64,000 nt of DNA, from positions 86,766,543 to 86,830,542 of the forward strand of contig OX465281.1 in NCBI GenBank assembly GCA_949987705.1. Direction: 5' to 3'. Origin of the DNA: Thereva unica. Its lineage: Eukaryota > Arthropoda > Insecta > Diptera > Therevidae. Position numbers and translations under genes: made by a program. The stretch's first letter is position 1. Each line of letters opens with the position of its first letter. Below the pieces are notes generated by a model, which made no database searches, was not told where the DNA came from, and was given only the letters and a program-made list of their open reading frames with translations. Positions 1 through 9,779 of this stretch are shown here, one piece after another.

Positions 1-142
1 TGTATTGCTTTATTGAATTGGACCAAAACTGCGGAATCTATGCTATTTTTTCGTAACTAGAAAATATGGCCTATGTATGAAATATGACCTAAATATGAAA
101 AATTGGACATGGTTTTGTAGCAGTAAGCACATCGGGATACTG
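1..142 (+). repeat. left terminal inverted repeat
   Basis: Read by eye, this pairs without mismatch with 605-746. It begins TGTATTGCTTTATTG at the window edge. Confidence 0.85.
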
Positions 143-271
143 AATTTTGATGGACATTCTGCATCCCATGTCTCCGTAGGCTTGTAAAAATTCATTCCTT
201 CCTTTTTATGTTCTTCATGCGAAAGTCGGGTTTTTCTCAAGTGTGTTTTTTGTGAATATTGTCAGTTAAGG

Positions 272-658
272 ATGTGTGACAAACGCAATAAGTTCTGCTA
301 CGTTTGTGGTTTATTTGTGGATAAGCAACATCGCCGTGAATTTAAGAGAAATAGTACCGTGGTTGAAGCGTACAATCTTCACTTTGAGCGTAATTATAGT
401 GAGAGTCGTTGGTATGAACCGGAATTTATATGTTCGACGTGCTCTTTAGCACTAAAAAAGTGGAAATCTAGTCAAAGTTATCAAGATGGTCTGCCATTTT
501 CAAGTCCAATGGTTTGGCATCATCAAGTCATCCACAGACCACAAGACTGCTACTTTTGCGAAACAAACCTCCAAGGTCAGCGCTTCAAAACGCGTAACAG
601 TATACAGTATCCCGATGTGCTTACTGCTACAAAACCATGTCCAATTTTTCATATTTAG
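272..658 (+). CDS. Cys-rich (zinc-ribbon-like) transposon-associated protein, C-terminus replaced by the inverted repeat
   Basis: The frame gives 128 aa. Three Cys pairs are visible: C9/C12 (CYVCG), C54/C57 (CSTC) and C93/C96 (CYFC), with PMVWHHQVIH between the second and third. That spacing suggests a treble zinc-binding module, perhaps DNA-binding. I have a general memory of similar insect and cnidarian hypothetical proteins but cannot name a family. From about residue 112 onward the codons lie in the right inverted repeat, so the natural C-terminus, and any catalytic domain, is gone. The start is the first ATG after the left repeat. It is probably the N-terminal part of a transposon protein; host function is unlikely. 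Confidence 0.5.
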   Translation: MCDKRNKFCYVCGLFVDKQHRREFKRNSTVVEAYNLHFERNYSESRWYEPEFICSTCSLALKKWKSSQSYQDGLPFSSPMVWHHQVIHRPQDCYFCETNLQGQRFKTRNSIQYPDVLTATKPCPIFHI

Positions 659-746
659 GTCATATTTCATACATAGGCCATATTTTCTAGTTACGAAAAA
701 ATAGCATAGATTCCGCAGTTTTGGTCCAATTCAATAAAGCAATACA
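605..746 (-). repeat. right terminal inverted repeat
   Basis: Exact reverse complement of 1-142. It ends CAATAAAGCAATACA, after which the sequence changes to unrelated AT-rich DNA. Confidence 0.85.
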
Positions 747-2585
747 CCAATTTGTTCGTGAACAAATTTTCTTTCAGAATATAACCTGACTTTATTAATT
801 CTTTTGTTCCATTATACATTAAAAAACGGATAAAGTTAAAAAAATTGAGAAAAAAATCACTTTTTCAAGGCTTATGTAATAAAAACTTAGACTTTATTTG
901 TTTAAACAATAGATTGACATACATCATTTGAAAGGTCTGACAACGCTCTTTCCAAAACATATAACATATTAAAAATCGTTAGAAAAACGACTGAGATATT
1001 CATAGATTACCGCGGAAAGTTTGTAAAAACGGTTTTTTGTTAATAAATAAAATTTGGAGGGTACAAAAAATATAACAAAAATATTTTTATGCATCATTCA
1101 ACCATATAAACAGCCTACACTATGTAACTTGTCGGGTGTATTTTCAGTGTTGCACCGTGTAATTTAAGGTTAGGGGTTGCTGTGGGGGTGGTTTCCGCTT
1201 CACCGATAGGGTTGATTTTGGTCTCAAGAAATACGATTTTGGTCTCAAGAAATAAGTTTATAAATAGCCCATAAACAAAAATTTTTTGGAGTGCAAGTGT
1301 GAAACCCTAAAATTTAGTAATAAGAGTTGTCCTGGGGGTAGTTTTCGATCAAGTTAGAGGGTTGACTTTATTTCCATTTAATTCGCCATACCCAAATTAG
1401 TAAATGGCTATGTTTTTGGGAAATGTTTTTTATATTGCGTTCATTGAGTACCTAAAAACATTTATTTCTATATGATCCCAATGTCGTCCTATCCTAAATT
1501 TATATGTACGTTAAGATTGTATGTACAAAATATATTTTTTTTCAAAAATTTGGAAAAATATTATTTTGAGATATTCCAAAAACAAAAGTTTCGTTCTTAC
1601 TAATAATACTACATACATATATTGTATATCACGTATTAAAGCCTTTCTGAAGCAGAAGAAATTGGTGCTACTTTCAGCTTTCTATGTCAAATAGTTTTTG
1701 AACTAGATCAATTTAAAGATTTCAAAATTTGTTAAAATTTTAAGATTTTCGACTTTTTGAAAATTTATAACTAATAAAATGGTAGTCCAAAAATTTGAAA
1801 ACTTATTTTTTTTTAGTTTCCACCAGAAGAACAAATATAAAGAAATTGTTTTTCACCTTCCATTGTTTGCAGTATATATTTACGAGCTCAATATTTAATT
1901 GTTGATGAGGGGACTCTAAAATGGATAAATCCTGTAATTGCAAGTCCGAGAATGAATTCCTTCTGTCATACGTTTTTCCTGAAAATTGACTGGACATGAA
2001 GCCTATAAAGGTATTAAACCTATTTTTAATTTATTTTTACCAAAACAATTACGATCGAATTGTTTTGAGCAGACGTACGATTTTTTATTGTGGGCGGGGA
2101 GTTAACTTTACAAGCATTTATAAAAAGCACTTGTCCCAGATTTTGGATAAAATAAAACAAAGAATAATTACCTAAATTCGATTCTAAAATCAATCGAGTT
2201 AGCCAATACCGAAATACCAGAAAATAAAAAAAAAGTAACCAAAACCTCAACTAATCACCTATTTTAAAAATATCGCAAACCCTCTCACCAAGAATTTGAA
2301 ATCAAGTGAAATTGATAGTGGATCTCAGACAGTCATTAAAAAAATACACGGAATGTTCTAAGAAATAGTTAAAATACAAAGCATCAGGGAAATCCTTCAA
2401 TGTAGCGCTAGAAGAGGCAAACGTTTGAAAGATGAGAAAGAAAGAAAGATGTTGCGAGAAACATTCTGTTGTCAGTTGCTTTCCTTGCCCCCCTAAAATT
2501 CTAGCTTCCTTATCCACAAACTCACCGCATGTCTTGTGCTGTGGACCATGACCACGTTCGCCTCCTTGTGTAGCTAGAGACTCGA
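747..2585. other. AT-rich stretch without a recognisable gene
   Basis: I see no supported coding frame. The only notable detail is a short direct duplication near 1214-1256 (two copies of a TTTTGGTCTCAAGAAATA unit). Two minus-strand frames of 64 and 74 codons are low-complexity and match nothing I recognise. Confidence 0.5.
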
Positions 2586-2701
2586 ATATGTTGCATGTTG
2601 CTAAGGGGGAGGCAATCTCAGAGGCCTGCCGAGGCAAAAAGCGTTCAGGTTTTTTGTTCTAGCTGTCGCATCTTTATACGGTGTATTATGTTATCTCTGG
2701 T
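2586..2701 (+). repeat. dispersed repeat, copy A (second copy at 59698-59814)
   Basis: Starting at AATATGTTGCATG and ending at TTATCTCTGG, this stretch matches 59698-59814 in the same orientation with scattered substitutions. Copy B keeps an open frame through the shared segment; copy A meets a TAG. It lies just upstream of the Gln-rich frame, so it may be the 5' part of the same retroelement. Confidence 0.6.
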
Positions 2702-2800
2702 ACGAGCCTCTACAATGGCACCCGACAGCTGCAATATTTTAATTAAGTTGACTAGTGCAACTGAAGGTGTGAAGGTCAACAAGTAGTGCAGCGGAAATGA

Positions 2801-3531
2801 ATGCCCGAGCAACTAATACCACAGCAAACAGTGTTCGAGCAACTAATCAAACAACAGCCAGTGCACCAGGAACTGATGCAACAACAACCAGTGAACGAGA
2901 AGCTAATTCAACAACCAGTGCATCAGCAACTAGTACAACAGCGACCTGCATTAGAGCAACTAATGAAACAATATCCAGCTCACCAGCAATTAATGCAACA
3001 GGAACCAGTGGAATATAGATCACTACAACAGGATCAAGTACAGCAGAAACCAATGCCGATGTCCTTTAGTATAACTCAGCAGTTGCAACAGCACAATCAA
3101 GGTAATCAGCTTAACGAACGCAACCAGAGCGATCAGAGCAATCAGGCTAACGAAATTTCAACCACCGTCACTATCGGCCCCAATGCCACTTCGGTTCCGC
3201 TCAGCCTTTACGATTCGAGCAGTTGGACTTCGGTCTCGATATCGACAGGTAAATTACTAATTAGTATTTTGGCTATGAAGTTCTAGGAACGCACTCCTTG
3301 ACTGGGAAACCATCGCCAGCATTCCGTGGCAACGAGAGACTACCTAAAAAGCAGCTGGACTCATTAATAATCGCCGATATCGTGCAGGCCGTTACAACCA
3401 GATGCGGAGTAATTGAGTGCAAAGTCCGACGGGTGGTTGCCACGAAATGTGCAGATACTACAAAAATGCTGAAACAAAGAAGAAAGAAATTCGAACTAAG
3501 GAGAACGAAATTCGGATATTTTAATTTTTAA
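2801..3531 (+). pseudogene. Gln/Pro-rich gag-like protein with a frame break at 3249-3286
   Basis: The first part (2801-3286) has about ten imperfect copies of a nine-to-ten-residue unit of the type Q-L-[IMV]-x-Q-Q-P-[VA]-[HN], then a Gln/Asn-rich stretch. The second part (to 3531) is basic (QRRKKFELRRTKF). The two parts are in different frames. Removing 3249-3286, a 38-bp piece with GT at its left end and TTCTAG at its right, restores one frame, but 38 bp is shorter than normal fly introns. A host Gln-rich regulator is possible; position just upstream of an LTR favours a retroelement gag. Function is not established. Confidence 0.35.
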
Positions 3532-3934
3532 AGTTTACTTACAAATTTTTAGTAATCCTACTCGATAATCGGTTTTTTTTTTATATAAATTAATACTCCT
3601 TACAATTATATAAGAGAGTCATAATGCATCTCAGGATTAAGTATACATCTGTTTAAAAATTAATTAACAAAAAATGTCCACTAGCTATTATGATGAAAGT
3701 GAAACGTCCCCTCACAGTAGAACTCTTATAATTTCTCGTCCGATGAATAATAACGACTGGAAGAAAGAAATAAAGAAAACTGTAGCAAAGATAACAACAA
3801 AAATGTATTCCGTACACACCTTTGACGAGGTTAGCACAACAAAATACTTATTCTTCAAACGATAACCCGCACCCAGGAACAAAAATCATAATTTGTTGGC
3901 ACCATAGACCTATATGATGCCAAGGGGGGGAGTA

Positions 3935-4727
3935 TGTTCCGGCATGGAACCGACAGCATACACGCAAAAACTAGGTCACTGGAACATGAAGTCGCAAAAG
4001 GGGGTCACTGGAAATGAACAGAAACAATGACTCAAAATAAATTATACTTACCGAAATATTCAGAAACGTCCGAAGAAACATCCGAGGACCGCGGAGGTAC
4101 GATTACTGCGATAAACAATTCACCGACACGTAGTGCATTAAAGTGCACAACACTTATTTAACTTTAAACCTATCGCAGATAGCAAGGCACTTTCATAAAC
4201 ATAAAACACTTGTCAATACGAAGATTGACAGACAGAGTGACCAACCGTAGGAATATAAACATATGAAACCAAAAACCAGAACCAGGGTTAAATACGATCC
4301 ACCGCAAGCAAGCATCGTAGTCACACCCAATGCAGGGGAAAGACCGAATTTTACATCGGCATTTCCCGCTTGTAACTATTATGTGTGCACAACAATATGT
4401 TCGAGGAAGGAAAACCCGTTGAGGAATGTTCTAGAAGAAGAAAAACCGACAGGATAAAAGCGATTCCTCAGCATGATTCGCTCTCTTTCATCATCCAGTA
4501 CTTCAGTGATAAGCATACCAGGTTTCATATACGAACGATTTAATTTTGTGAGTTACATCAAAATCCAATTCGTCTTACCATAAAAAGGGAGTGTATCTAT
4601 TAAAGTTCATACAAACCAATTTTCATATTAGATTTAAACTCTATAAAAGTGTAATTAATTTATAATAAAGTTTAAAAGTCAAATCCGGATTTTGTAAATT
4701 TATAAGTGAGAATAAAATTGGATTACA
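3935..4727 (+). repeat. 3' LTR of the remnant gypsy-like element
   Basis: It starts TGTTCCGGCATGG directly after the polypurine tract and ends GGATTACA. Inside are a TATA-like CTATAAAAG at 4641 and AATAAA motifs at 4664 and 4711, the order expected of an LTR. The right boundary is inferred from TG...CA ends because no partner LTR is available. Confidence 0.5.
4641..4649 (+). promoter_or_regulatory. TATA-like box in the LTR
   Basis: CTATAAAAG lies about 25 bp upstream of AATAAA at 4664, an arrangement typical of LTR promoter and polyadenylation signals. It is motif-based only. Confidence 0.3.
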
Positions 4728-4739
4728 GGTCATTTAGCT

Positions 4740-4874
4740 AAATTGAGCAGGACTCATCAATAGTGGAAGTGGCCGAAGGCGAAAATCGCGACTATAGTGG
4801 AGACGCAAATTCAAGACCCGGGATCGAATCCACGTCAAAATTTGAATTTTTTTGAATATTTTTTGAAAGAATCC
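4740..4874 (+). mobile_element. tRNA-derived SINE candidate with 10-bp target duplication
   Basis: The 135-bp body is flanked by the direct repeat TCATTTAGCT at 4730-4739 and 4875-4884. Inside are a box-A-like GTGGCCGAAGGCG and a box-B-like GGATCGAATCC (one change from GGTTCGAATCC), spaced as in a Ser/Leu-type tRNA, followed by a T-rich tail. The acceptor stem does not pair, so it is not a functional tRNA. A chance duplication in AT-rich DNA is the alternative. Confidence 0.5.
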
Positions 4875-4904
4875 TCATTTAGCTGGTGTTGCCGATGTTT
4901 GATT

Positions 4905-6295
4905 TTAAACATTCCCGGCCGCCTTCGCTGACAAAGGCAGCGAATGAGCTGATTCGGTTGACTCAATAGGAAGAGGGCACAATTTAGTAGCTGGTCGAGT
5001 AATAACACCTGTACTGGTTTTGATAGTAGCTACTCGAACAAGACCATCTTTTCCTGGGTGAACCTGGATAGCACGGCCAACAGACCATTTAGATGGATGA
5101 TATCGTTCATCTTTAATGAAAACAAGTGCGCCAGTAGTAATTTGAGGTGATGGTGATGTCCACTTGTAAACAGCTTGATATCGTTGTAGACATTCTTGGG
5201 TCCACTTACGCCAAAAGCTTTGCAACATTTGGCTTAGATGTTGCCATCGTGAAAGCCGCCCGACTTTGGTTCGGGAACCAAGTTAAGAGGATGACCGAGA
5301 AGAAAATGGCCTGGAGTCAAAACGTCCAAATCTTCTGCGTCATTGGAGAGAGGACACAACGGTCTAGAATTTAGGACAGCTTCTATTTGCGTTAGTAAGG
5401 TGGACATTTCTTCAAAAGTTAACAATGTCTGTCCAACAACTCGTCGTAGATGGTATTTCATCGATTTGACTCCAGCCTCCCATTTACCACCAAAATGAGG
5501 TGCTGCTGGTGGATTGAACACCCATTTAGTGCCATCGTTAGCAATGATTGATGCTAACTGCTCTAGTTCCTTTGAAGCGGCATTGAATAACTTGGATAGT
5601 TCCTTATCAGCTCCCTTGAAATTTGTACCGCAATCGCTATTGAGAGTGGAGCAAATTCCTCGACGAGCAGTGAAGCGGCGATAAGCGGCGAGGAAGGCAT
5701 CCGCTGAGTAATCGCTGACGATCTCAAGATGAATTGCTGAGGTTGTATAACATACGAATACAGCAATCCATGATTTCTCTGTTTTGGTGCATCTGCCTTT
5801 CCAGCTTTTCATGATAAATGGGCCAGCGTAGTCGATGCCCGTGTGGAGAAAAGCTCGAGATGGAGTGATTCGAGTTGCTGGTAGTTGTCCCATGAAGTGC
5901 TTAGCGAAAGCACGTCTATATCGGGTGCACCGAACACATTTAAGGATGAAGGATCGGACCGGTATTCGCCCACCAATAACCCATTACTTTTGACGAAGAT
6001 AGGTTAGTGTTTCTTGGGTCGCACCATGTAGAGTCTTGTCGTGTGCCTCTCGAATTAACAGAGTGGTGAAGACAGAGTATCGTGGAATAATGTAAGGATG
6101 TTTCGTTGATGATGGCAGTGATGAGTTTCTCAAATGACCACCGACTCGAAGTAGTCCGTTCTTGTCAAGAAACGGCATCAATCTAATTATTGCTGTTGAT
6201 TTTGAGAGCAGTTGGTTTGATGTGAGATGATCGATTTCGTCCTTGAAGTATATTGATTGAATGTACTTAATCCAAACGATGGTCGCGTTTTCCAA
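4905..6295 (-). pseudogene. BEL integrase with DUF5641-like C-terminus
   Basis: Three minus-strand frames. 6295-5984 holds the zinc-binding lead-in (NGLLRVGGHLRN, HPYIIPR, HDKTLHGATQETL). 5893-5234 is the rve core with the three acidic residues in context: GIDYAGPF, NSDCGTNFKG and GGKWEAGVKS. 5228-4905 is the C-terminal domain (ECLQRYQ, IKDERYHPSKWSVGRA, VTRPATKLCPLP-like). Together they would insert element DNA into the chromosome. The core frame alone is uninterrupted for 219 codons, but frame breaks near 5985-5895 and 5230 separate the parts. Confidence 0.8.
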
Positions 6296-6463
6296 TTCTT
6301 CGGGAGTGATGGGATTGTTGAGAGAAACATTTTGTTTCTCACGAAGGCGTTTAAAAACTCGTTTACAGATTGCAGTGATCCGAACCAGCGTAGTAAGGGA
6401 AGAGAAGCGGCTCTGGAAGTCGTAGGAGATGACTTGATTAGTATGAACTTTAATTGGACGACA

Positions 6464-7021
6464 TTATAAAGTGCTGGGGTTGTCAACCCGTGATGGCAGT
6501 TGGGAAGGCCAGGTTGATGATAATTGGACGAGCCATGATGGTCCAGTCCACCACGCGCTATAATGGTTAAGCTCGTTAGCCGAAAGCCCTCTTGTCGCGC
6601 AATCGGCGGGATTCATTTTTCCTGGAACATGTTTCCAAGTTGCTTTAGGTAACAGATCTTGAATTACGCAGACGCGATTGTGAACCAACTCCTTCCATTT
6701 CGATGGATGTTCATTGAGCCATGTGTGGACGATCGAGGAATCTGTCTAGAAGAAGCAAGGTGCGAATTCCAGCTTAAGCGTTTTCGCACAATAAGCAACG
6801 AGCTTAGTCAATATAACTGCTGATACAAGTTCAAGTCTGGAAATCGTCATTCTTTTTAGTGGAGCAACTTTGGTTTTTGAGCACAGAATCGAAACAGTTG
6901 TGTGATCCGTAGATGACCGGATACGATTATCAACCGCTGCAGCCATTGCGGATTGCAAAGCATCGCAAAACCTATGAATTTCAATTTGTCCCATCTGACT
7001 GGTCCAATAGTGCATATTCAT
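6464..7021 (-). pseudogene. BEL RNase H domain remnant
   Basis: Two minus-strand frames separated by a stop near 6746. The first has IHRFCDALQSAMAAAV and KTKVAPLKRMTISRLELVSA, matching the BEL/Pao RNase H order (H-x-F-x-D-A-S and SRLEL). The first catalytic Asp is present, though the usual DAS reads DAL. The second frame has ATWKHVPGKMNPADCATRG, the conserved W-x-H-V-x-G-x-x-N-P-A-D block. The domain degrades the RNA strand during reverse transcription. It is interrupted, so this copy is inactive. Confidence 0.7.
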
Positions 7022-7060
7022 GTAGGAAGGATTTGTAAGCTTGAAGAAATTCAGGGTGAT

Positions 7061-7492
7061 TTACAAACTTGCGATGTAGACAGTGGAGCATTCGAACAGC
7101 GGATGGCATTGAGTCACCGAGTTGACTTTTATTGCTCTTAAACGGTAGTCCAACGATATATCTTCCGGAAGAATATCGCTGATGGGTGACCTTAAAGTGA
7201 TTTTCACATTATTGATCGTCTGCAGAAAGTACCTTGGCGGATGTAGTGGAACTTCTTCTTGATGCCAAAACCGTTCCAAAGACTGATGAAGGTCATCGTC
7301 AAAGGAGTAGTGATAAGTATTTGTCAGTTGAGATTGGTATTCCCGTGGAGATGGACCAGACATAATCCAACCGACTGGCGACTGGCGACTGATTATGCCC
7401 CTTGATGATGGGTCCTTGAAGCAACTCTCCGTACAAATCAGATCCCAAGATGATGTCAATTGCTCCTGGTTGATTAAACCGTGGATCAACAA
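7061..7492 (-). pseudogene. BEL reverse transcriptase remnant lacking the palm
   Basis: This frame keeps the lead-in to the reverse transcriptase (SLERFWHQEEVPLH, the FW-x-x-E-E block that precedes it in BEL/Pao). It then jumps to a segment resembling the thumb (ISDILPEDISLDYRL). The fingers and palm, including the Y-x-D-D catalytic motif seen in the two Pao copies of this window, are absent. The region between is only tens of codons long against roughly 200 in an intact element, so a large internal deletion is inferred. This copy could not reverse-transcribe itself. Confidence 0.6.
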
Positions 7493-7715
7493 GTGGCAGG
7501 TCTTTTAGATGAGACATCTCACTTTTGGTGATGTATGTCTGGGGAATTAAGTTTGTGAGTTTTGAAAGGGCTATTGCGTTTACAGTTAGCTTAAACGGCG
7601 ATGCAAAATGAGGCTTGAGAAGGAGATTCACTGAACCCCTAGCTTTACTGGTTTTATTGTCGATAGTATGCAATGATAATGAGCACGATTGTCGTGGAAT
7701 GTTAAGTTGCTGCAC
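7299..7715 (-). pseudogene. BEL aspartic protease domain (DUF1758-like)
   Basis: The frame encodes the C-terminal half of the BEL/Pao pepsin-like protease: a strand containing LTNLIPQTYITKSE, then IDIILGSDLYGELL, which matches the conserved ILIGADxYW-type motif. The usual active-site D-G/S-G segment should precede it; the adjacent frame reads LLDRKSPS near 7735, so the catalytic Asp context appears mutated or frame-broken. It lies directly after the knuckles, as expected of a Gag-Pol polyprotein cleaved by its own protease. Confidence 0.6.
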
Positions 7716-7973
7716 TAGATTCTCAGAAACGAGGGAGATTTCCGATCCAACAGAACTCGCGCCTTTAAAGAATTTCCATGATGGTTGATGACAGTCACAA
7801 TGGCTGTCGGTAGAAAAACAATTCGAGATGCCGCTGAGTGTACGTAGGTGAGTTGTTTTGCTTGGTTAGTCGTTGCATCGGTTGGCTTGGAATTAACCAA
7901 GGGTTTTTTTTTCTCCAAATGGATGAAGTGAAGTGTGGTGAGCCTTGGCACATTTGAGACATCGTCTTCGTGA

Positions 7974-8960
7974 TTAGCATTTCCCAAAGGGATGATTTCC
8001 CAGACAGTTGTAGCAAAGGCGATATTTGTTGACGAGTTCGCGGCGATGAGCTGTTGTGGTTTGAGTATATCTTGAGCATTGCGATGTATAATGATTGTCG
8101 TTGCATAGGACACACTTTGGCTTTTCGCGTGCGGTATTATCACTATGTCCAGCGAAATCAACACGCACAGATGATGGACGTGGATGAGAAGCTGCCTTAC
8201 TGGTCTGCGAATGCTCATACGCATTGAGAGTTTGGATTCTCGTTTCCAAAAATGCTTGAAACCGTGCCCAAGTTGGGCGTTCCTTCGTTGATCCGATTTC
8301 TTGTTCCCATGATTTTACAGATTCTGGATCAAGTTTTTTAATCCTGAGAGACACCAAAACTGAATCCCAATGTTCCACAGGCTCTTTAAGCATTTTTAAT
8401 GTTCTAAGTTCTTGCATCGTGGCATTGTAGAGCTTTTCCAGGTCTGTACCGCATTCTTTTGTCATCTTTTTAATTGCATAGAGTGACGAGAGTGATGAAT
8501 AAATTAATTAATCGTGGATTTTCATAGCGGGAAACAACAGCATCCCATCCCAAATTATCGTCGACGATTTCGGTATTTTCAAGAATGTCAGCGGCAGGTC
8601 CAATCAAACAATTTTTTAAATACTGCAACTTCATTGCCAATGGTAGGGAGGATTCGTTGATTACGAACGATGAAAACATTCCTTTGAATGATAACCACTT
8701 GGACAGCGATCCATCGTACTTGGGGATTTCCAATCGAGGTAATCGAGCACATCTAAAATTAGCAGATATGGAGTTGGTTGACATAACTGGCGAGGCAGCT
8801 CTGCTTGTGTTTCGTTCCCCGAGTTTTTCTGATAGAGATGATAATACCATGACTGCGTCGAGGAAGCCGTCACGAGTTTTTCTATAGCCTTCATTCTGAA
8901 AATAGGAGCGCTTCTTGACATCGAACGCATCAGAAGAACTGATTGTTGATAGAGCAAGAT
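7974..8960 (-). pseudogene. BEL gag (DUF1759-like) with two zinc knuckles
   Basis: Read on the minus strand, the upstream frame carries the gag core (LPRLEIPKYDGSLSKWLSFK) and the next frame gives a helical region ending in two knuckles, CVLCNDNHYTSQC and CYNCLGNHPFGKC. This is the BEL/Pao Gag arrangement: a particle-forming domain followed by nucleic-acid-binding knuckles. The frame changes near 8468 (FITLVTLCN then stop). Upstream frames toward 9200 continue the N-terminal part but contain stops. The product would pack element RNA in the cytoplasm; this copy cannot make it intact. Confidence 0.7.
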
Positions 8961-9204
8961 TTATCGCAGTACATATGATTATTTTGAAATTGCTGCCATT
9001 GATCCCGGACTTCTTGTAGCCAAGTCGACAAACCTTCTTGTCAGAGGTCCTTTTCTTGACTACTTAAACCCCGAGTTTTTACCGAGTCGATATATTCCGG
9101 GTACGAGCTTTGTCGATCAATTCGGTTATGAATGTGGCTGACTCTCATGGTAAAGCTGATGCGTGTACCTTCAAGAAGCCTTTTTCTAAGACGTATCGCC
9201 GATC

Positions 9205-9224
9205 CGGCTCGAAGGACCAAAAAA
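9205..9224 (-). other. primer-binding region of the BEL element
   Basis: Read on the minus strand, TGGTCCTTCGAGCCGGATC directly follows the LTR end CCTAACA. This TGGTCCTTCGAGCCGG sequence is the form I know from BEL-type elements. Confidence 0.6.
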
Positions 9225-9779
9225 TGTTAGGAATCAGATTTCGGAGAAACCTAAAGGATTAAAAGGATAACGGTTTATTTATATCTTTTTTACAACAATT
9301 ATAATGTAAGTTATCGTTGATGTTGATTTGTGATCTGGAGTTTCGATATTCTTCAGTTCTGGTTTTCTGACACACGTCTTGATTCTTGATAAAATTCTTT
9401 CCGACTGAGAACAAAAAACCTTGTGGTTAAATTGATCACTGAAAAAATGTAGAGTGATAGTAAACTATCCCAAAGTAGTGAACGACAACAAGGTTGTTCC
9501 CAAACAAAAGAATGACACTGAAAGTGTCCCTTTAAAAAGAGTGACACTGAAAGTGCCCCTTAAATAGAGTGACACTGAAAGTGCCCCGCTAAAGAGAATG
9601 ACACTGTAAGTGTCCCGCTAAAGAGAGTGACACTGAAAGTGTCCCTTAAAGAGAGTGACACTGAAAGTGTCCCGCTAAAAGAGAGTGACACTGAAAGTGT
9701 CCCGCTAAAAGAGAGTGGCACTGAAAGTGTCCCGCTAAAAGAGAGTGACACTGAAAGTGTCCCGCTAAAGAGAGTGACA
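9225..9779 (-). repeat. LTR of the BEL element (5' LTR in minus orientation)
   Basis: In plus orientation it starts TGTTAGGAATCAG next to the primer-binding region and ends GAGTGACA against env sequence. TG...CA ends fit, but no partner LTR is visible for comparison. About half of it is the tandem array at 9505-9779. Confidence 0.55.
9505..9779. repeat. tandem array of 27-30-bp units, about 9.5 copies
   Basis: The unit is close to GAGAGTGACACTGAAAGTGT plus CCCGCTAAAA. Each unit contains the imperfect palindrome GACACTgaaAGTGTC. Units nearest 9779 are most alike, those near 9510 more diverged. The last partial unit forms the outer LTR end. Confidence 0.9.

Larger units (their letters stand above)
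1..746. mobile_element. DNA transposon with 142-bp perfect terminal inverted repeats
   Basis: Bases 1-142 are the exact reverse complement of 605-746. The 462 bp between them hold one open frame whose end runs into the right repeat, so this looks like an internally deleted copy. The left end coincides with the window edge, so the repeat may extend further left and no target-site duplication can be tested. The superfamily is not identified. Confidence 0.8.
2797..4727 (+). mobile_element. remnant LTR retrotransposon: Gln-rich gag-like frame, polypurine tract and 3' LTR
   Basis: The order is a Gln/Pro-rich frame, an unrecognised basic frame, a short 63-codon frame (3674-3865), a G-rich polypurine tract (AAGGGGGGGAG, 3922-3932) and a segment starting TGTTCCGGCATGG that has promoter and polyadenylation signals. 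Protease, reverse transcriptase and integrase are absent, so most of the interior has been lost. The GGGGGGGAGTATGT junction is like that of the gypsy element ending at 28303, which supports Ty3/gypsy. No matching 5' LTR is seen in the window. Confidence 0.55.
4895..9779 (-). mobile_element. BEL/roo-like LTR retrotransposon, internally deleted
   Basis: On the minus strand the order is LTR (9779-9225), primer-binding region, gag, pepsin-like protease, a deleted reverse transcriptase, RNase H, integrase and DUF5641-like C-terminus. The order and motifs are those of BEL/Pao. The frame is broken many times. The element's outer end abuts errantivirus env at 9780. The 3' LTR expected below 4905 is not recognisable; the stop codon at 4905 is followed by unrelated sequence and the SINE. 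Confidence 0.8.

Noticed and set aside
4765..4850. Functional tRNA-Ser/Leu gene
   Set aside because: Box-like motifs are present, but acceptor and T stems do not pair properly and there is no clear anticodon arm; a SINE head fits better.
9505..9779. CRISPR array of ~30-bp repeats
   Set aside because: There are no spacers; units abut directly, so it is a simple tandem array.
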